Part shown: one piece after another, positions 1-8,810 of the stretch
Numbering within the stretch: position 1 is the stretch's first letter
How the letters are laid out: each line of letters starts with the position of its first letter
Assembly: GCA_958430865.1 (NCBI GenBank)
Contig: CAUDNR010001841.1
Coordinates: forward strand, 1 to 10,420
Reading direction: 5' to 3'
DNA from: Entrophospora sp. SA101
Taxonomy: Eukaryota; Glomeromycota; Glomeromycetes; Entrophosporales; Entrophosporaceae
Length of the DNA stretch: 10,420 nt
The notes under the pieces: model-generated
Told to the model about the DNA's origin: nothing
The model's input: the letters and a program-made list of their open reading frames with translations, nothing else
Databases searched by the model: none
Translations under genes and position numbers: made by a program

Positions 1-306
1 TTTGAAGTGGACGACAATAAATTTTTTCGTGTAACGTTTATATTGAATGACACTTGATCTGCAATGTCCCGCGACTAATACATTAATATTTTAATGATCG
101 GCAGCCAAAAAATTATCTATATGTCATAGTAAAATTTGTGTTACGTATACTCTACCCTTAAAAATTCCCAATATCAAAAAAAAACAAGTTTATTCATGTA
201 TACAAAGAGTAATGTGATACAAAGAATTATGATCCCACGATCCTGTTCTACTACATATATTCTTTTTTTTTAAAAAAATTTAAACTTTTATCTTTATCAA
301 ATAAAA
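1..306. other. AT-rich upstream region of the C2 gene, no gene seen
   Basis: No open frame, RNA gene or repeat element could be supported here. The stretch is AT-rich, with a short T-run followed by an A-run near 265-290. It presumably holds the promoter and 5' leader of the C2-domain gene that starts at 307. That role is inferred from position only. Confidence 0.4.
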
Positions 307-1146
307 ATGACTAAAGGAGAACTTAAAGTCACAATTGGTAAATCTTATTTATTAATTATTTTTCAAAATGATTGACAACTAATAATTTACTCTTTCTCAA
401 TTACGGATAAATAAATAATGATTAGTTTCAGCCAAAGGTTTAACAAACAAAGATGCTGAAGGTAAAAGATAATTTAACCGTTTTTTCTAAAAAAATATTA
501 ACATGTTAAATTGTTCAACTGTTCAACTAAATCGAAATTTTCTTTTTATCTACAAAAATTTATATTTTAGGAAAAAGTAATTATCATCATTGCCATATCA
601 TCAATCTTTACCAATTCATTTATATTATATTTAAGAATAATACTTTTTTTACCCCAAAAATAATAAAGGTGATCCATATGTTAAACTTTGGATTCAAAAA
701 GAACATCCTCAAAGAACTAAAACTCAAGTTGGTACTTTAGAACCAGTATGGAACGAAACTTTTACATTGTAAGTAATCATCATTATCTTATTTTTCTTTC
801 ATAATAATGAAAATATTAACTATATTTTACATGTCTATAATTAGTAAATTAAATGATCGTGATAAAGTTCTTCATCTTAAGGTTTTCGATTCTGATGGTC
901 CAGATCCAAAAAAAGACGATGAGGTATGTATAAATAAATGAATAAATGAATGCTCATGATGTTATTATAATTATAGATGGTAACAATAATCTTTATTTGT
1001 TCTCTCTCTAGCTTGGTGAAACAAAAATAAATCTTGATGAAGTTTTTCAAAAAGGAAAAATTGACAAAACTGTTAAATTACCAACTTGGCTTGGTCTTTT
1101 TAGTGAAGGTGAAGTTACTACAAAATTGGAATTTATAAAAGCTTAA
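307..1146 (+). CDS. Stand-alone C2 domain protein (126 aa, five exons)
   Basis: Exons are 307-337, 426-461, 669-768, 845-923 and 1012-1146, all joined by GT-AG introns that keep frame. The product is essentially one C2 domain, a calcium-dependent phospholipid-binding beta sandwich. It starts MTKGELKVTIVSAKGL. The first calcium loop holds Asp20 and a DPYVKL motif (Asp24). The strand after it carries the typical TLEPVWNETFTF signature, and the third loop has DSD (Asp71, Asp73) and an Asp pair at 80-81, so the calcium ligands look intact. There is no signal peptide, membrane helix or second domain, so a soluble membrane-recruited protein is likely. Its length resembles the small single-C2 proteins of fungi and plants. 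The exact partner or lipid is unknown. The start is the first ATG in frame, after an A-rich leader. The exon 2 acceptor at 425 was preferred over 431 because it restores the usual VSAKGL strand. Confidence 0.92.
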
Positions 1147-1178
1147 AAAAAGTTTATATATAAATTATTTGTTTTGTA

Positions 1179-1220
1179 TTATGATTTTATTATAATAAAA
1201 CAAAATAAAATAAATCATAA
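1179..1220. terminator. Poly(A)-signal region with inverted repeat between convergent genes
   Basis: The C2 gene (stop 1146) and the HID1 gene (stop 1289) converge, leaving 142 bp. Arms TTATGATTT at 1179-1187 and AAATCATAA at 1212-1220 are perfect 9-bp inverted repeats. Between them lies AATAAA at 1194-1199, a canonical polyadenylation signal for the + strand gene. The hairpin may be chance in such AT-rich DNA. Confidence 0.4.
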
Positions 1221-1288
1221 TTTTTACAATAAATAGTTTATAAATTATAATTATTAATAGTAATAATAATTCATTAGCATTAATAGAA

Positions 1289-2272
1289 TTATGTTGTAGT
1301 GGTTGTAGTATTATTATTTGTTGATGTATTATTTGTTGATGATGTATTATTTGTTGATGATGTATTATTTGTTGATGATGTGGTTGTGGTTGTGGTTGTG
1401 GTTGGAATTGGAGACACTAGGCGGTCAATAACTCCTCCTACAGCATTATCAATAGCATTCTTAAATCTTCCTTCTTTTGATGTTGGCTTGACAAGAAACA
1501 ATTTAACTAGTGTTCCATTGAAAACACCTAGATGATTTGATGAAGCTAAATAAATTTGGCCCCATAAAATACTCGAAAACCATACTACACTAGCTTCTGA
1601 CCATAGAAATTGTCGAATTAATATGGGTTGGGGTAGTGGTAAGATACCAACAAGTGTTACTGACTTTAAATATTCTAAAACCTCTTGATCTGTTGTGATT
1701 GATTGTGTCATGCACATTGATTGAACTTTGGGTATCAGCTCGCTTAATAAAAGTAAAATTGTTCCAATTTGCAGATTAGAATGCCAAGATGAAACCCAAT
1801 CTTCAGTAGGGACAAATCCCGACTTTCCAACTGAGAAAGGAACTACTATGACATCATTATTATTATTGCTATTATTATTGCCATTGCCATTAATATTAAT
1901 GTTAGTATTGGTGTTGGTGTTGGTGTTGTTGCTGCTGCTGTTGTTGTTGTTGTTGTTGCTGTTGTTGCTGCTGCTGTTGTTGTTGCTACTTCTATTATTA
2001 TTATTACTAGTTCTATTATTACTAGTTCTATTATTGCTATGATGTCGACTAAGAGGAACAGTGACACCTTCTGGTAGTTTACCACGGGCCTTTTCAGAAA
2101 GTGGTGGCATTGGACCCTCTTCATATTCTATCATTTCTGATTGATTATTATCAAATTGGGAAGAGATTCGTAACATTGTTGTTTTCTCATTTACTGTTTC
2201 ATCAAAATCATCATCATTTCTAGAACTTGATGAGATATCATCACTATTACTATTAAAATTATTACTATTAAA

Positions 2273-2323
<51 letters not shown>

Positions 2324-5300
2324 TGATGAAAATAAAGATTGTCGTGTTATTTCGTCCCTTTGATCTCCTCTATTATCTGCTGCTGCTGCTGTTGAATCCG
2401 TTGATTTACCATCACCAGTATTAGGAATGTTTTTTGATTGCTTTTTACGTTGTTCTTTTGCAAGTTGAACCTTTTTAATTTCCGTTAGACCTCTTGCAAG
2501 TGTAAATTGTGACAGCTCTTCAAATTTCTTGGGATTACGTACAATAGCATAAACAAGGTTAGGGTTATCTATATGTATAAAGTATAGTAATGGGAATAAT
2601 AGTTCATTATAATCGTATAATAATAATATTACTATTACTATTACTATTATTATTATTTAATAAAACATACCAGCATATTGATGTTGAATAATATTATTAA
2701 AAGCTTCCAACATATACTCGACTAACCGATGGTTTCCTTCTTCAGATAATAAAAATCCTGGTGCTGTAAACGAAGAAAATAATTGAACTAATTTTGTAGA
2801 TGATACAACAGATAGGTTCTTCAAATAAGGTGATACATTGGTAATGGTCAATATAAATGCTGGATAAAGTGAATGTAAAGCGCCACGTGTAGTAGCTATA
2901 AGTGCATAAATTGACTTTAATAATAAATAAAATTAATTAATTAATTAATTAATTAATTAATAGTTAAATGTATCATTGCTTTAAATAAAATATATTAAAC
3001 AGAATATATAGATTTAAAACTTACAATTATCATATAATCAGCATATGTACCATAAAATGCTGGTATACGAACATTTCCAGGAAGTGATCCATGTCCCTCG
3101 AATACTTTATTCAACCTTATTGCAAATTCACGATCTGATGATAATGTTTGAAGAATAAACGCACACATACGTAACAAACCTAATTGAGCTGTATTTAATT
3201 AATCAATTAATTAAAAATCATCAACAAATTAAAAAAAAAAAAGTAAATAGTAGTAATTTTTTACAAACCAGTATCATTTTTATTTTCTAATGCATAATAA
3301 ATTAACACAATTAATATGTCCAATACTCTATCAGTATCAAATAAGTAATTACGAAATCTCTAAATTTTTTAATCAATTTTAGTAATTTATAGAACAAAAA
3401 AAATCTTGAATATTTTCTATAATTTGTTTTACTGTCCTTTATCTATCTATACAACTATATATACCTTATTTATTTCAAGGAATTTCCAACAGAGCATTAA
3501 AGTTTCTTGATAACATCGTATTTGTTTTGTTGAACCAGGTAAATATGTATTGTTTGCCTAATTTCCCCGAAATGGTTTAAATTTAAAACTCAAGCCTCTC
3601 CAATATCAATTTATTTAAAGATTGGAATTTTATTAGAAATACCTGCATCGGATTACTGAGAATACGGTATATACCATCCATGATAAATTGAAAATCTTGT
3701 GTTCTATGTAACTTTGAAGTATAATGTCTAAATACATTATCAACATTAGGTGGTAAATTTCCTTTTTGTGAAGAGTTTGAATTTTGTTTATTAGAATTGT
3801 TTTGATTATTATTACTATCATTATTGTTGTTATTATTATTATTTGCTTCATTCTCATTAGTAGTAGCAGCAGCAGCAGCAGTTGGAGGTGTTGCGGTGGT
3901 TGTAGGTGTTGTAGGACTTAAGAGAATTGAATCTCTATCGCTGCTTGTAGTTTCTGTAGATATTGCTCGTGTATTAATTTGTTGATTATTATTATTATTA
4001 CTGTTACTGTTATTACTATTAGTATTATGATTAATACGGTTTGAAGGAGAACGATAATCCAGTAGGACTAATAAAACCTGTAAACAAAGTGCCACAAGTG
4101 TTTCTCGTGTATCAGCAAACATAACATGATTATATGGAACGCCCCAACCAGCAGGATTATACTTTACTGCCGTGTTTAATATGCTACAAAGTAATGCTAG
4201 AACTACTTTGCGTTCTCTTTTAAGAACTAAATATTTTATCCATTTGTTTTCTTTTGATATAAATGTTGCTATATATATTACAATTTAATATTTAATATTT
4301 AAATTGATGCAATATGTGTATATAATCAAAAAAATTACCATTATATTACCTGCTGACATATACATCGATCTTGAAATAAGAGTTAATAGCAATCTTAATG
4401 TTTCAGTCTTATTGACATCATTTTCTTTTGAAGAGCCAACTGGTATAGTAGAGCCTACTCCAGTCTCCCTAAATCAAAAAAAAATTTTTTTTATTAATTA
4501 ATTTAGAATATTTATTGATTTTTTTATATAATCCATACCAATTAACAGGTATCACTCTACTATATTGAGTAGTAAGGCTGATAGGTAATGTAAATCCAGC
4601 TAAAAACAACAATTCAATCACTACAGACAATAGGCGTTCGCCCAAAGGTGGTATTGTTTCTATAGATTCGGTATAATTTATATTTTCCTATAAAATCAAT
4701 AATCGACGATGAATATAATGAGGGGGGTTTTTTTAAATATATATATGTGTATATATACACTACAGTACATTATTTTCATCTGTATTATTGATATTTTGAC
4801 TTTCATAATTGTTTGTTTCTTCAATTGAATTGTCAACAACAACTTCTAGCTTACGATTTTTTTTTGATTTTCTTGTTTGAGCAGTCCAAAAAAAATTTTC
4901 TTCCCATTCTTCCATATCTTCAGATTCAAATATAAATGGCATGATCCTGGTAAGAATCCTTATACAATTTAAAAGATGAAGTATAGAGTTTTGAGGTGAG
5001 GGAAAATCTGGTGCTCTCACAACTACAAGAATTCGTTCAAAAGTCTAGAGCGAGAAGAAATTGATATATACATTGTATATAAATTCTAATTAACTCTAAT
5101 TTAAATCGGTTCTTAATAATAATTTACAAACTTTTAAAATCAATGTTTCCAAATTTTCTCTTGCATGATCTCTAACGCGTCTAATGTCCTGTGCTCCAAT
5201 AAGAGAAAAGACATCTTCAGAAGTTTCTGGTAGTATCCAAAACTTTTTAAATGTTATGCATGATTATAATTATAAATATTAGGATTAATTAAATTTATAA

Positions 5301-5511
5301 TAGAAGAAAAAACATCCAGTATGTTAAAATACCTGAGACCAATATTCATCATTAGGCCCAATATTCTATAAAAGATAAAAGTGAATGATTTGGTTTTTAA
5401 CTTTAAAGGAAGAATAATGACATATTTAAAATAATTTAAATAGCATACACGTTCTTCAAATAATCTAAAAACCCCTTTACGAAATGCCAATTTACTATCG
5501 GTAGCTCCCAT
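1289..5511 (-). CDS. HID1: HID1 family protein (1,082 aa, twelve exons)
   Basis: Exons in reading order are 5511-5449, 5365-5333, 5242-5132, 5044-4769, 4687-4539, 4468-4350, 4268-3643, 3557-3465, 3359-3269, 3188-3025, 2914-2671 and 2568-1289. All introns are GT-AG, 70-110 bp, and in frame. HID1 proteins (human HID1; fission yeast Hid1/Ftp105; budding yeast Ecm30) sit peripherally on Golgi membranes and act in secretory and dense-core vesicle sorting. Matching blocks are the N-terminus MGATDSKLAFRKGVF, LTRIMPFIFE (residues ~100-109), WETGVG (~211), GWGVPYNHVMFAD in exon 7, RTQDFQFIMDGIYRILSNP, TYLPGSTKQI, NVSPYLKNLS, EAFNNIIQHQ and the C-terminal LVGILPLPQPILIRQF. Gly2 followed by Ser6 fits an N-myristoylation site. 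The protein is about 300 residues longer than the human one because of Asn/Thr/Ser-rich inserts near 330-420, 739-755, 835-894 and 1035-1082. The weakest junction is the exon 4 donor (GTACTG). Confidence 0.95.
1323..1376. repeat. Three perfect 18-bp tandem repeats in the HID1 C-terminus
   Basis: The unit GATGTATTATTTGTTGAT occurs three times without a mismatch (1323-1340, 1341-1358, 1359-1376). It is read on the minus strand as repeated SSTNNT. A second hexamer tract (GGTTGT units, about 1381-1404) follows and encodes a run of Thr. Both lie after the conserved HID1 core, so they probably form a disordered tail. Confidence 0.9.
1846..2040. repeat. Imperfect trinucleotide and hexamer tract coding Asn/Ser/Thr
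   Basis: The tract mixes TTG, CTG and TTA triplets with GTGTTG-like hexamers. In the HID1 frame it encodes a run of Asn, Ser and Thr with short alternating TN and GN stretches (residues ~835-894). It sits just before the conserved C-terminal block, where the human protein has a short linker. The opposite strand reads as poly-Leu, which is a by-product. Confidence 0.8.
2273..2323. repeat. Pure (ATT)17 microsatellite coding 17 Asn in HID1
   Basis: Seventeen uninterrupted ATT units, in frame on the minus strand as AAT codons, encode Asn739-Asn755 of the HID1 model. There is no codon interruption, so the tract should be prone to length slippage. Changes of whole units keep the frame. Confidence 0.92.
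2618..2657. repeat. AT-rich trinucleotide repeat in HID1 intron 11
   Basis: Mixed ATA/ACT/ATT triplets lie wholly inside the intron between exons 11 and 12 (2569-2670). They lie close to the exon 11 donor and have no coding consequence in the model. Confidence 0.75.
2931..2960. repeat. (AATT)7.5 microsatellite in HID1 intron 10
   Basis: A perfect tetranucleotide AATT repeat of 30 bp inside intron 10 (2915-3024), near its acceptor. It is self-complementary, so it could fold back in the pre-mRNA. It would make a good length marker. Confidence 0.9.
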
Positions 5512-5636
5512 AGTATATGTTTACATAAAGTTTTTTATTAAAAATTAAATTTTGGGAAAATTTCTATATTAATATACACAAAACTTCTAAATCCAGAAAA
5601 ATTGGGTTATTTTTAACAAAAAAAGAATTACACAAA
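5512..5636. promoter_or_regulatory. Short divergent promoter region between HID1 and Gemin7 genes
   Basis: Only 125 bp separate the start codons of the minus-strand HID1 gene (5511) and the + strand Gemin7 gene (5637). Both promoters and leaders must fit in this AT-rich spacer or overlap into the transcripts. No firm TATA or factor site can be assigned. Shared regulation is inferred from geometry only. Confidence 0.55.
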
Positions 5637-6096
5637 ATGGAAGGGAACATTAATGATGATGATAAAAATGATAAAACTGATAAAGTTATTAATGATGACT
5701 ATGATGAATTGGTAAAAAATAAAAAAAATCAAGAAAAACTTTTAACAGATTTACGGAAAAGATCTTTATTATTTTGGATAGAAGCAAGTAAAAAATCAAA
5801 AAAAACTTTGGCAAGACTTTATGAAAAGTATTAAAACATTTTATTTATATTCTTCCGTGATTGTTTTTTTTATTAAAAATATTATCTTTCTTATCTCTAA
5901 ATGCATAAAAGTAATCAAGATAATTTTTTGAAATAAATATTTATTTAGTACAAATATTGTAGGCGATTTCAAAGCCACAGATGCCAAGGAAACTAAATTC
6001 AGATTTGATTATTGGGAGACTCCAATGGGTGTTTACGATCATGTAGTTATTCGTAATAGTGATTTGAAAGTATTGGAGTTTCAATTTGAAAATTGA
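5637..6096 (+). CDS. GEMIN7: Gemin7-like SMN complex subunit (112 aa, two exons)
   Basis: Exons are 5637-5827 and 5949-6096. The 121-bp GT-AG intron splits a codon at phase 2 and joins ARLYEN to TNIVGDF. Gemin7 belongs to the SMN complex, which loads Sm rings on spliceosomal snRNAs. It pairs with Gemin6 through an Sm-like fold and binds Gemin8. Residues 1-30 are an acidic, lysine-rich, probably disordered tail. A helix with LRKRSLLFWIEASKK (~39-53) matches the Gemin7 LRERYLRSLL helix. The Sm-like strands carry GDFKATD, matching the family's AHFGATD block, then TPMGVYDHVVIRNSD and LEFQF, matching TPIGV, LLRCSD and the final strand. Length is close to the 131 residues of human Gemin7. AATAAA at 6139-6144 follows the stop. 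Recognition is by motif order, not a search; another Sm-like protein is the main alternative. Confidence 0.85.
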
Positions 6097-6163
6097 ACTT
6101 ATTACGTTACGTAAAAAAGAAAAAGAAAGAACCAGTACAATAAATAAACTCGACTTTTAATTT

Positions 6164-6847
6164 TTAAAAAAGGAAATTTTGGGTATTACGAAAATGGTTG
6201 CGTTTAAGTAATATTAACAAGTGCTGACTCTGATTGGATCTTTTCGATATTGAGAGTGTGTTGAAGAAATGTTGTTCAGTATATATTGATGGTTTGTGTA
6301 GGTGTATAAGTTTCTTGAGAAGGGTGTTAAAGTGGAATGAGAAGTTGAGAACAATATTGATTGATGCACCAGCGATAGCAAATGGCAGAGTTGCCAAATA
6401 AGGATTCCAAGGCTTTACAGTATAGCCACATTTGAATGAAATACATGATGGGTTGGTACACTCACCATGTACTTTGACACTGGTTATCCGCCATTGATAA
6501 TTCTGCAAGCCTAGTCTGTTGGAAAAACCATACACAAGTTTGTGAGGATCGGTATTCACCAGTCATTCCAATAGTACAATATCTTCTGTGCTGCTCCCTC
6601 ATCTTAACACCTCCTTACGAGCATGTCCTTTTATATGAGAATTAACTCCTGTCTGTACCAATTAACATAACTGGTAGGATAAATGAATGCGATGGTTGTT
6701 ACATTTTGGTGCAAATCCATCAAATGTGAGACAGTTGATGGTGACAACAATGATGCTCTCTATTTTTTTTTTTTTTTTGATTTTTCCCGCCTTGCGTCTA
6801 AACATTGTTATTGGTATATAATATAATATAGAAGATATCTTCACCAA
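6164..6847 (-). pseudogene. Decayed coding frame of unknown family, three in-frame stops
   Basis: One minus-strand frame runs 228 codons from 6847 to 6164, broken only by TAA at 6664-6662 and TGA at 6601-6599 and 6565-6563. No ATG lies at the head; the frame opens at a GTG. Visible motifs are FAPKCNNHRIHLSYQL before the first stop, QTGVNSHIKGHARKEVL after it, and later VYGFSNRLGLQNYQWRI, a Cys cluster in GECTNPSCISFKCGY, and KPWNPYLATLPFAIAGASI. Composition is less AT-rich than the flanks, as expected for former coding sequence. I do not recognise the family. The clustered Cys and Trp/Pro-rich blocks could suit a secreted or metal-binding protein. A run of 16 Ts (minus-strand As) at 6763-6778 interrupts the N-terminal part as a Lys run. 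Confidence 0.5.
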
Positions 6848-6960
6848 AAGGTATTGATTGATATTTCCTTTATAGGTAAGATATTCACAATCCCAAAAAA
6901 TTTAGCACATGATAATGCTATAAATAATAACTTTAAAATCCACAAATAAACGTTACTCAT
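6841..6960 (-). other. Small ORF with signal-peptide-like start (39 aa)
   Basis: An ATG at 6960 opens 39 codons to TGA at 6843-6841. The start MSNVYLWILKLLFIALSCAK has a short polar head, a hydrophobic core and small residues before a likely cut, as in a signal peptide. It overlaps the head of the decayed frame 6847-6164 in another frame and could once have been its first exon: a GTGAAG donor-like site follows the TTTTG at its end. It may equally be chance. Confidence 0.25.
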
Positions 6961-7503
6961 TCATAATCTAATATTCACCTCAAAAATTAATTCGTCATTC
7001 TTTTGAAAATAGCATTTAACACGTATTACATGGAATAGATTTTACCAAAGTATCACACAACCCTCCTCCTCCCTCAAAGTAACGAAAAATCCTTAAAACT
7101 AGTTAACTGGCAATGATCAATCATTACAGTAATGTTATAAAGTTCCTTGTAATGAAATTGGTCGTGATGTAGTTCATCCGGTTTTTCGTCGTGGTTAAAA
7201 TGGTATTACGATGATGATTATTTGGGCGAACTTTTCTTTATTTGGGAGAAGGAAATCATACCACAATAAGGTTCTTTAAATTTTTAAGCTAAAGAAAGGA
7301 CATTCTTTGCAAGACCTCATACATCTCTTTATTCATAGGTATTGGTATAGATATGTTGAATTGGATCTGTATTCTTTTATCATATTTGCAAATTATAACT
7401 AAATAATTAATCAATAAATCTATAAACTTTTTTTATAGCAATTGCATAATTGATCAGATTATTTTCTGAGACGGACAATAACAAAAAGTAAACAAACCAT
7501 TAG
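6848..7503. other. Mostly non-coding stretch with broken + strand frame
   Basis: Apart from the small ORF at 6960-6841, the only coding-like trace is a + strand frame, 7133-7282, with one TAA at 7196-7198. It reads CYKVPCNEIGRDVVHPV before the stop, then NGITMMIIWANFSLFG. The composition looks like protein and contains a hydrophobic patch, but I do not recognise it. It might be an upstream part of the membrane-type exon at 7504-7661, with the intervening exons lost or unresolved. The rest shows nothing I can support. Confidence 0.3.
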
Positions 7504-7661
7504 GAATAACATTTGTTGTTGTTTTGAACTGTGTTGCTCAATATCTTATGACAAAAGGTTACTTCCCTTCTAGCAGAGGAAATGTTGTGTTTGAAGCTGC
7601 CTTGATCCTTTTATCTTTAGTTGCTTGTTTAGTTATTATATTTGTTGTAGAAATGAGTTAA
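7504..7661 (+). pseudogene. Possible last exon of a two-helix membrane protein, rest unresolved
   Basis: After a TTAG acceptor ending at 7503, one frame stays open for 51 residues to TAA at 7661. It contains two hydrophobic helices, ITFVVVLNCVAQYLM and ALILLSLVACLVIIFVV, joined by a short loop with TKGYFPSSRGN. The end MS-stop is followed by a normal AT-rich 3' region and converges on the winged-helix gene 106 bp away, which suits a true gene end. Upstream, stops in all frames near 7440-7490 prevent a clean exon chain, so the gene is probably decayed or its first exons are missed. The family is not recognised. Confidence 0.35.
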
Positions 7662-7767
7662 TAATAAGCATCTTTATAATTTTTTTAAAAAATACTATTT
7701 ATTTATTTAAATGTTTCAATAGTAATAAATTTTTATTTATAAAAATTAAAAGTAACAAAACATTTTC

Positions 7768-8469
7768 TTATTGTGCTGAATTATGAACAACTTCATTGTA
7801 TATAAATGGTTCATATTTTTTAATTAGTTTCCTTTGCTCTTTGAATTTTTGTACTATTTGTTTATGATTTCTTTGATTCAACTTATTGACTTTGTATGTT
7901 CTATTCGTTAATTTAATATCTCTTACTTGTTCTTCTTCTTCCCCTCCTCCTCCTTCCTTTCTATTGCTTTCAATAATATTTTGTTCAAAAAAAACCTCTT
8001 CTCCATCTAATAATCTTTTAATATAATTATCGGGATCATAAATACGATATTTAGTTTTTCTGATATAACCTGGAGTTGTATTTGACAATCTTTCGAACGA
8101 TTTCTTACACAATGCTTCTGACACACGTTTGAAATGGATTGAAATACGACCTGAAACTGTATTGTTGGGTGTCTTTCCTCTATATTATCAAATATCAAAA
8201 TCAAGTAATTATTGAGTTCGGTTAACCGCCGAGCAACATTATTCATTAATACACATATAAACGTCTATATACCCAATATTTGCAAACTTATATTTTGCAA
8301 TGCGATCTGCAATTACTTGAGGGGTTTCACCCACATTATTCATGCTAAGCAAAGCCTTAATAGTTGCGACTAACACACGATCATTAATAACAAAAGGATC
8401 TAAAGTAGGCATTATTTTCGAATATAGTTCTTCTACCTTTCTAACTACTGCTGCCTCATCTTCAAACAT
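7768..8469 (-). CDS. Winged-helix-like DNA-binding protein, GDS1/HARE-HTH type (202 aa)
   Basis: Exons are 8469-8273 and 8179-7768, joined across a 93-bp GT-AG intron that splits a Gly codon and restores NIGGKTPNNTVSGR. The joined region, residues ~30-112, reads as a winged helix: a first helix VLVATIKALLSMNN, a second TPQVIADRIAKYKF, a recognition-helix-like NNTVSGRISIHFKRV, and a wing with YIRKTKYRIY. This layout resembles the fungal GDS1-type winged helix and HARE-HTH domains of transcription and chromatin proteins. After it come a Gly/Glu run (~141-149) and a Lys-rich helix with KFKEQRKLIKKYEPF. A nuclear DNA-binding role is inferred. The frame stays open upstream to an AG at 8497 with nine more codons (RDLPLPDEI), so the true start may lie in an earlier exon; the ATG at 8469 is provisional. 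Confidence 0.75.
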
Positions 8470-8496
8470 TATCTCATCAGGTAGAGGTAGGTCTCT

Positions 8497-8810
8497 CTAG
8501 CCAAAAAGCATAATAGAAGTAAGTTTGTTCTGTTCATGTCACATGCGGATCATTAATTTGTGACACAATTGATAAAAAAATTCCATTTTATTCATATCTC
8601 CTTCTGATCATCAATTATTAATTTCAACATCGAGAACAGGTTAAATCAAATATGTTTAGAGATTAAATTGGAATAATAATTAATGTATATATGAATAAAT
8701 ATAATCAACAGGTATTTTATTTCTACAATAATAATTAAATGATAAAATAAAATACATGGTATATTGTATATTAATATGTTATATGTAAATCTATTATTTA
8801 AAAAATTTAA
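8497..8810. other. AT-rich spacer upstream of the winged-helix gene
   Basis: The spacer holds the probable upstream region of the winged-helix gene and the 3' flank of the RING-H2 relic. On the minus strand a short ATG-started frame reads MNKMEFFYQLCHKLMIRM, which might be an extra 5' exon, but no convincing donor follows in the right frame. Nothing else is supported. Confidence 0.3.

Noticed and set aside
1299..1535. Plus-strand ORF with repeated VLFVDD
   Set aside because: Antisense of the SSTNNT repeats and the conserved HID1 C-terminus.
1728..2042. Plus-strand ORF reading as a long poly-Leu protein
   Set aside because: It is the complement of the Asn/Ser-coding tract of HID1; conserved HID1 blocks lie on the minus strand in the same place.
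1846..2124. Second minus-strand ORF with Ile/Thr/Ala runs
   Set aside because: A shifted frame of the same trinucleotide repeats; the HID1 frame continues through this region to the family C-terminus.
4304..4501. Plus-strand 65-residue ORF
   Set aside because: It lies opposite HID1 exon 6 and its introns, with no domain-like content.
6763..6778. Run of 16 Ts as the poly(A) tail of a retroposed copy on the minus strand
   Set aside because: The coding-like frame continues past the run on its downstream side, and no target-site duplication or gene body upstream of it could be seen.
8007..8246. Minus-strand ORF reading MNNVARRLTELNN
   Set aside because: Its first part is the intron 8272-8180 and the rest is another frame of exon 2 of the winged-helix gene. 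Splicing gives a better protein than a frameshift would.
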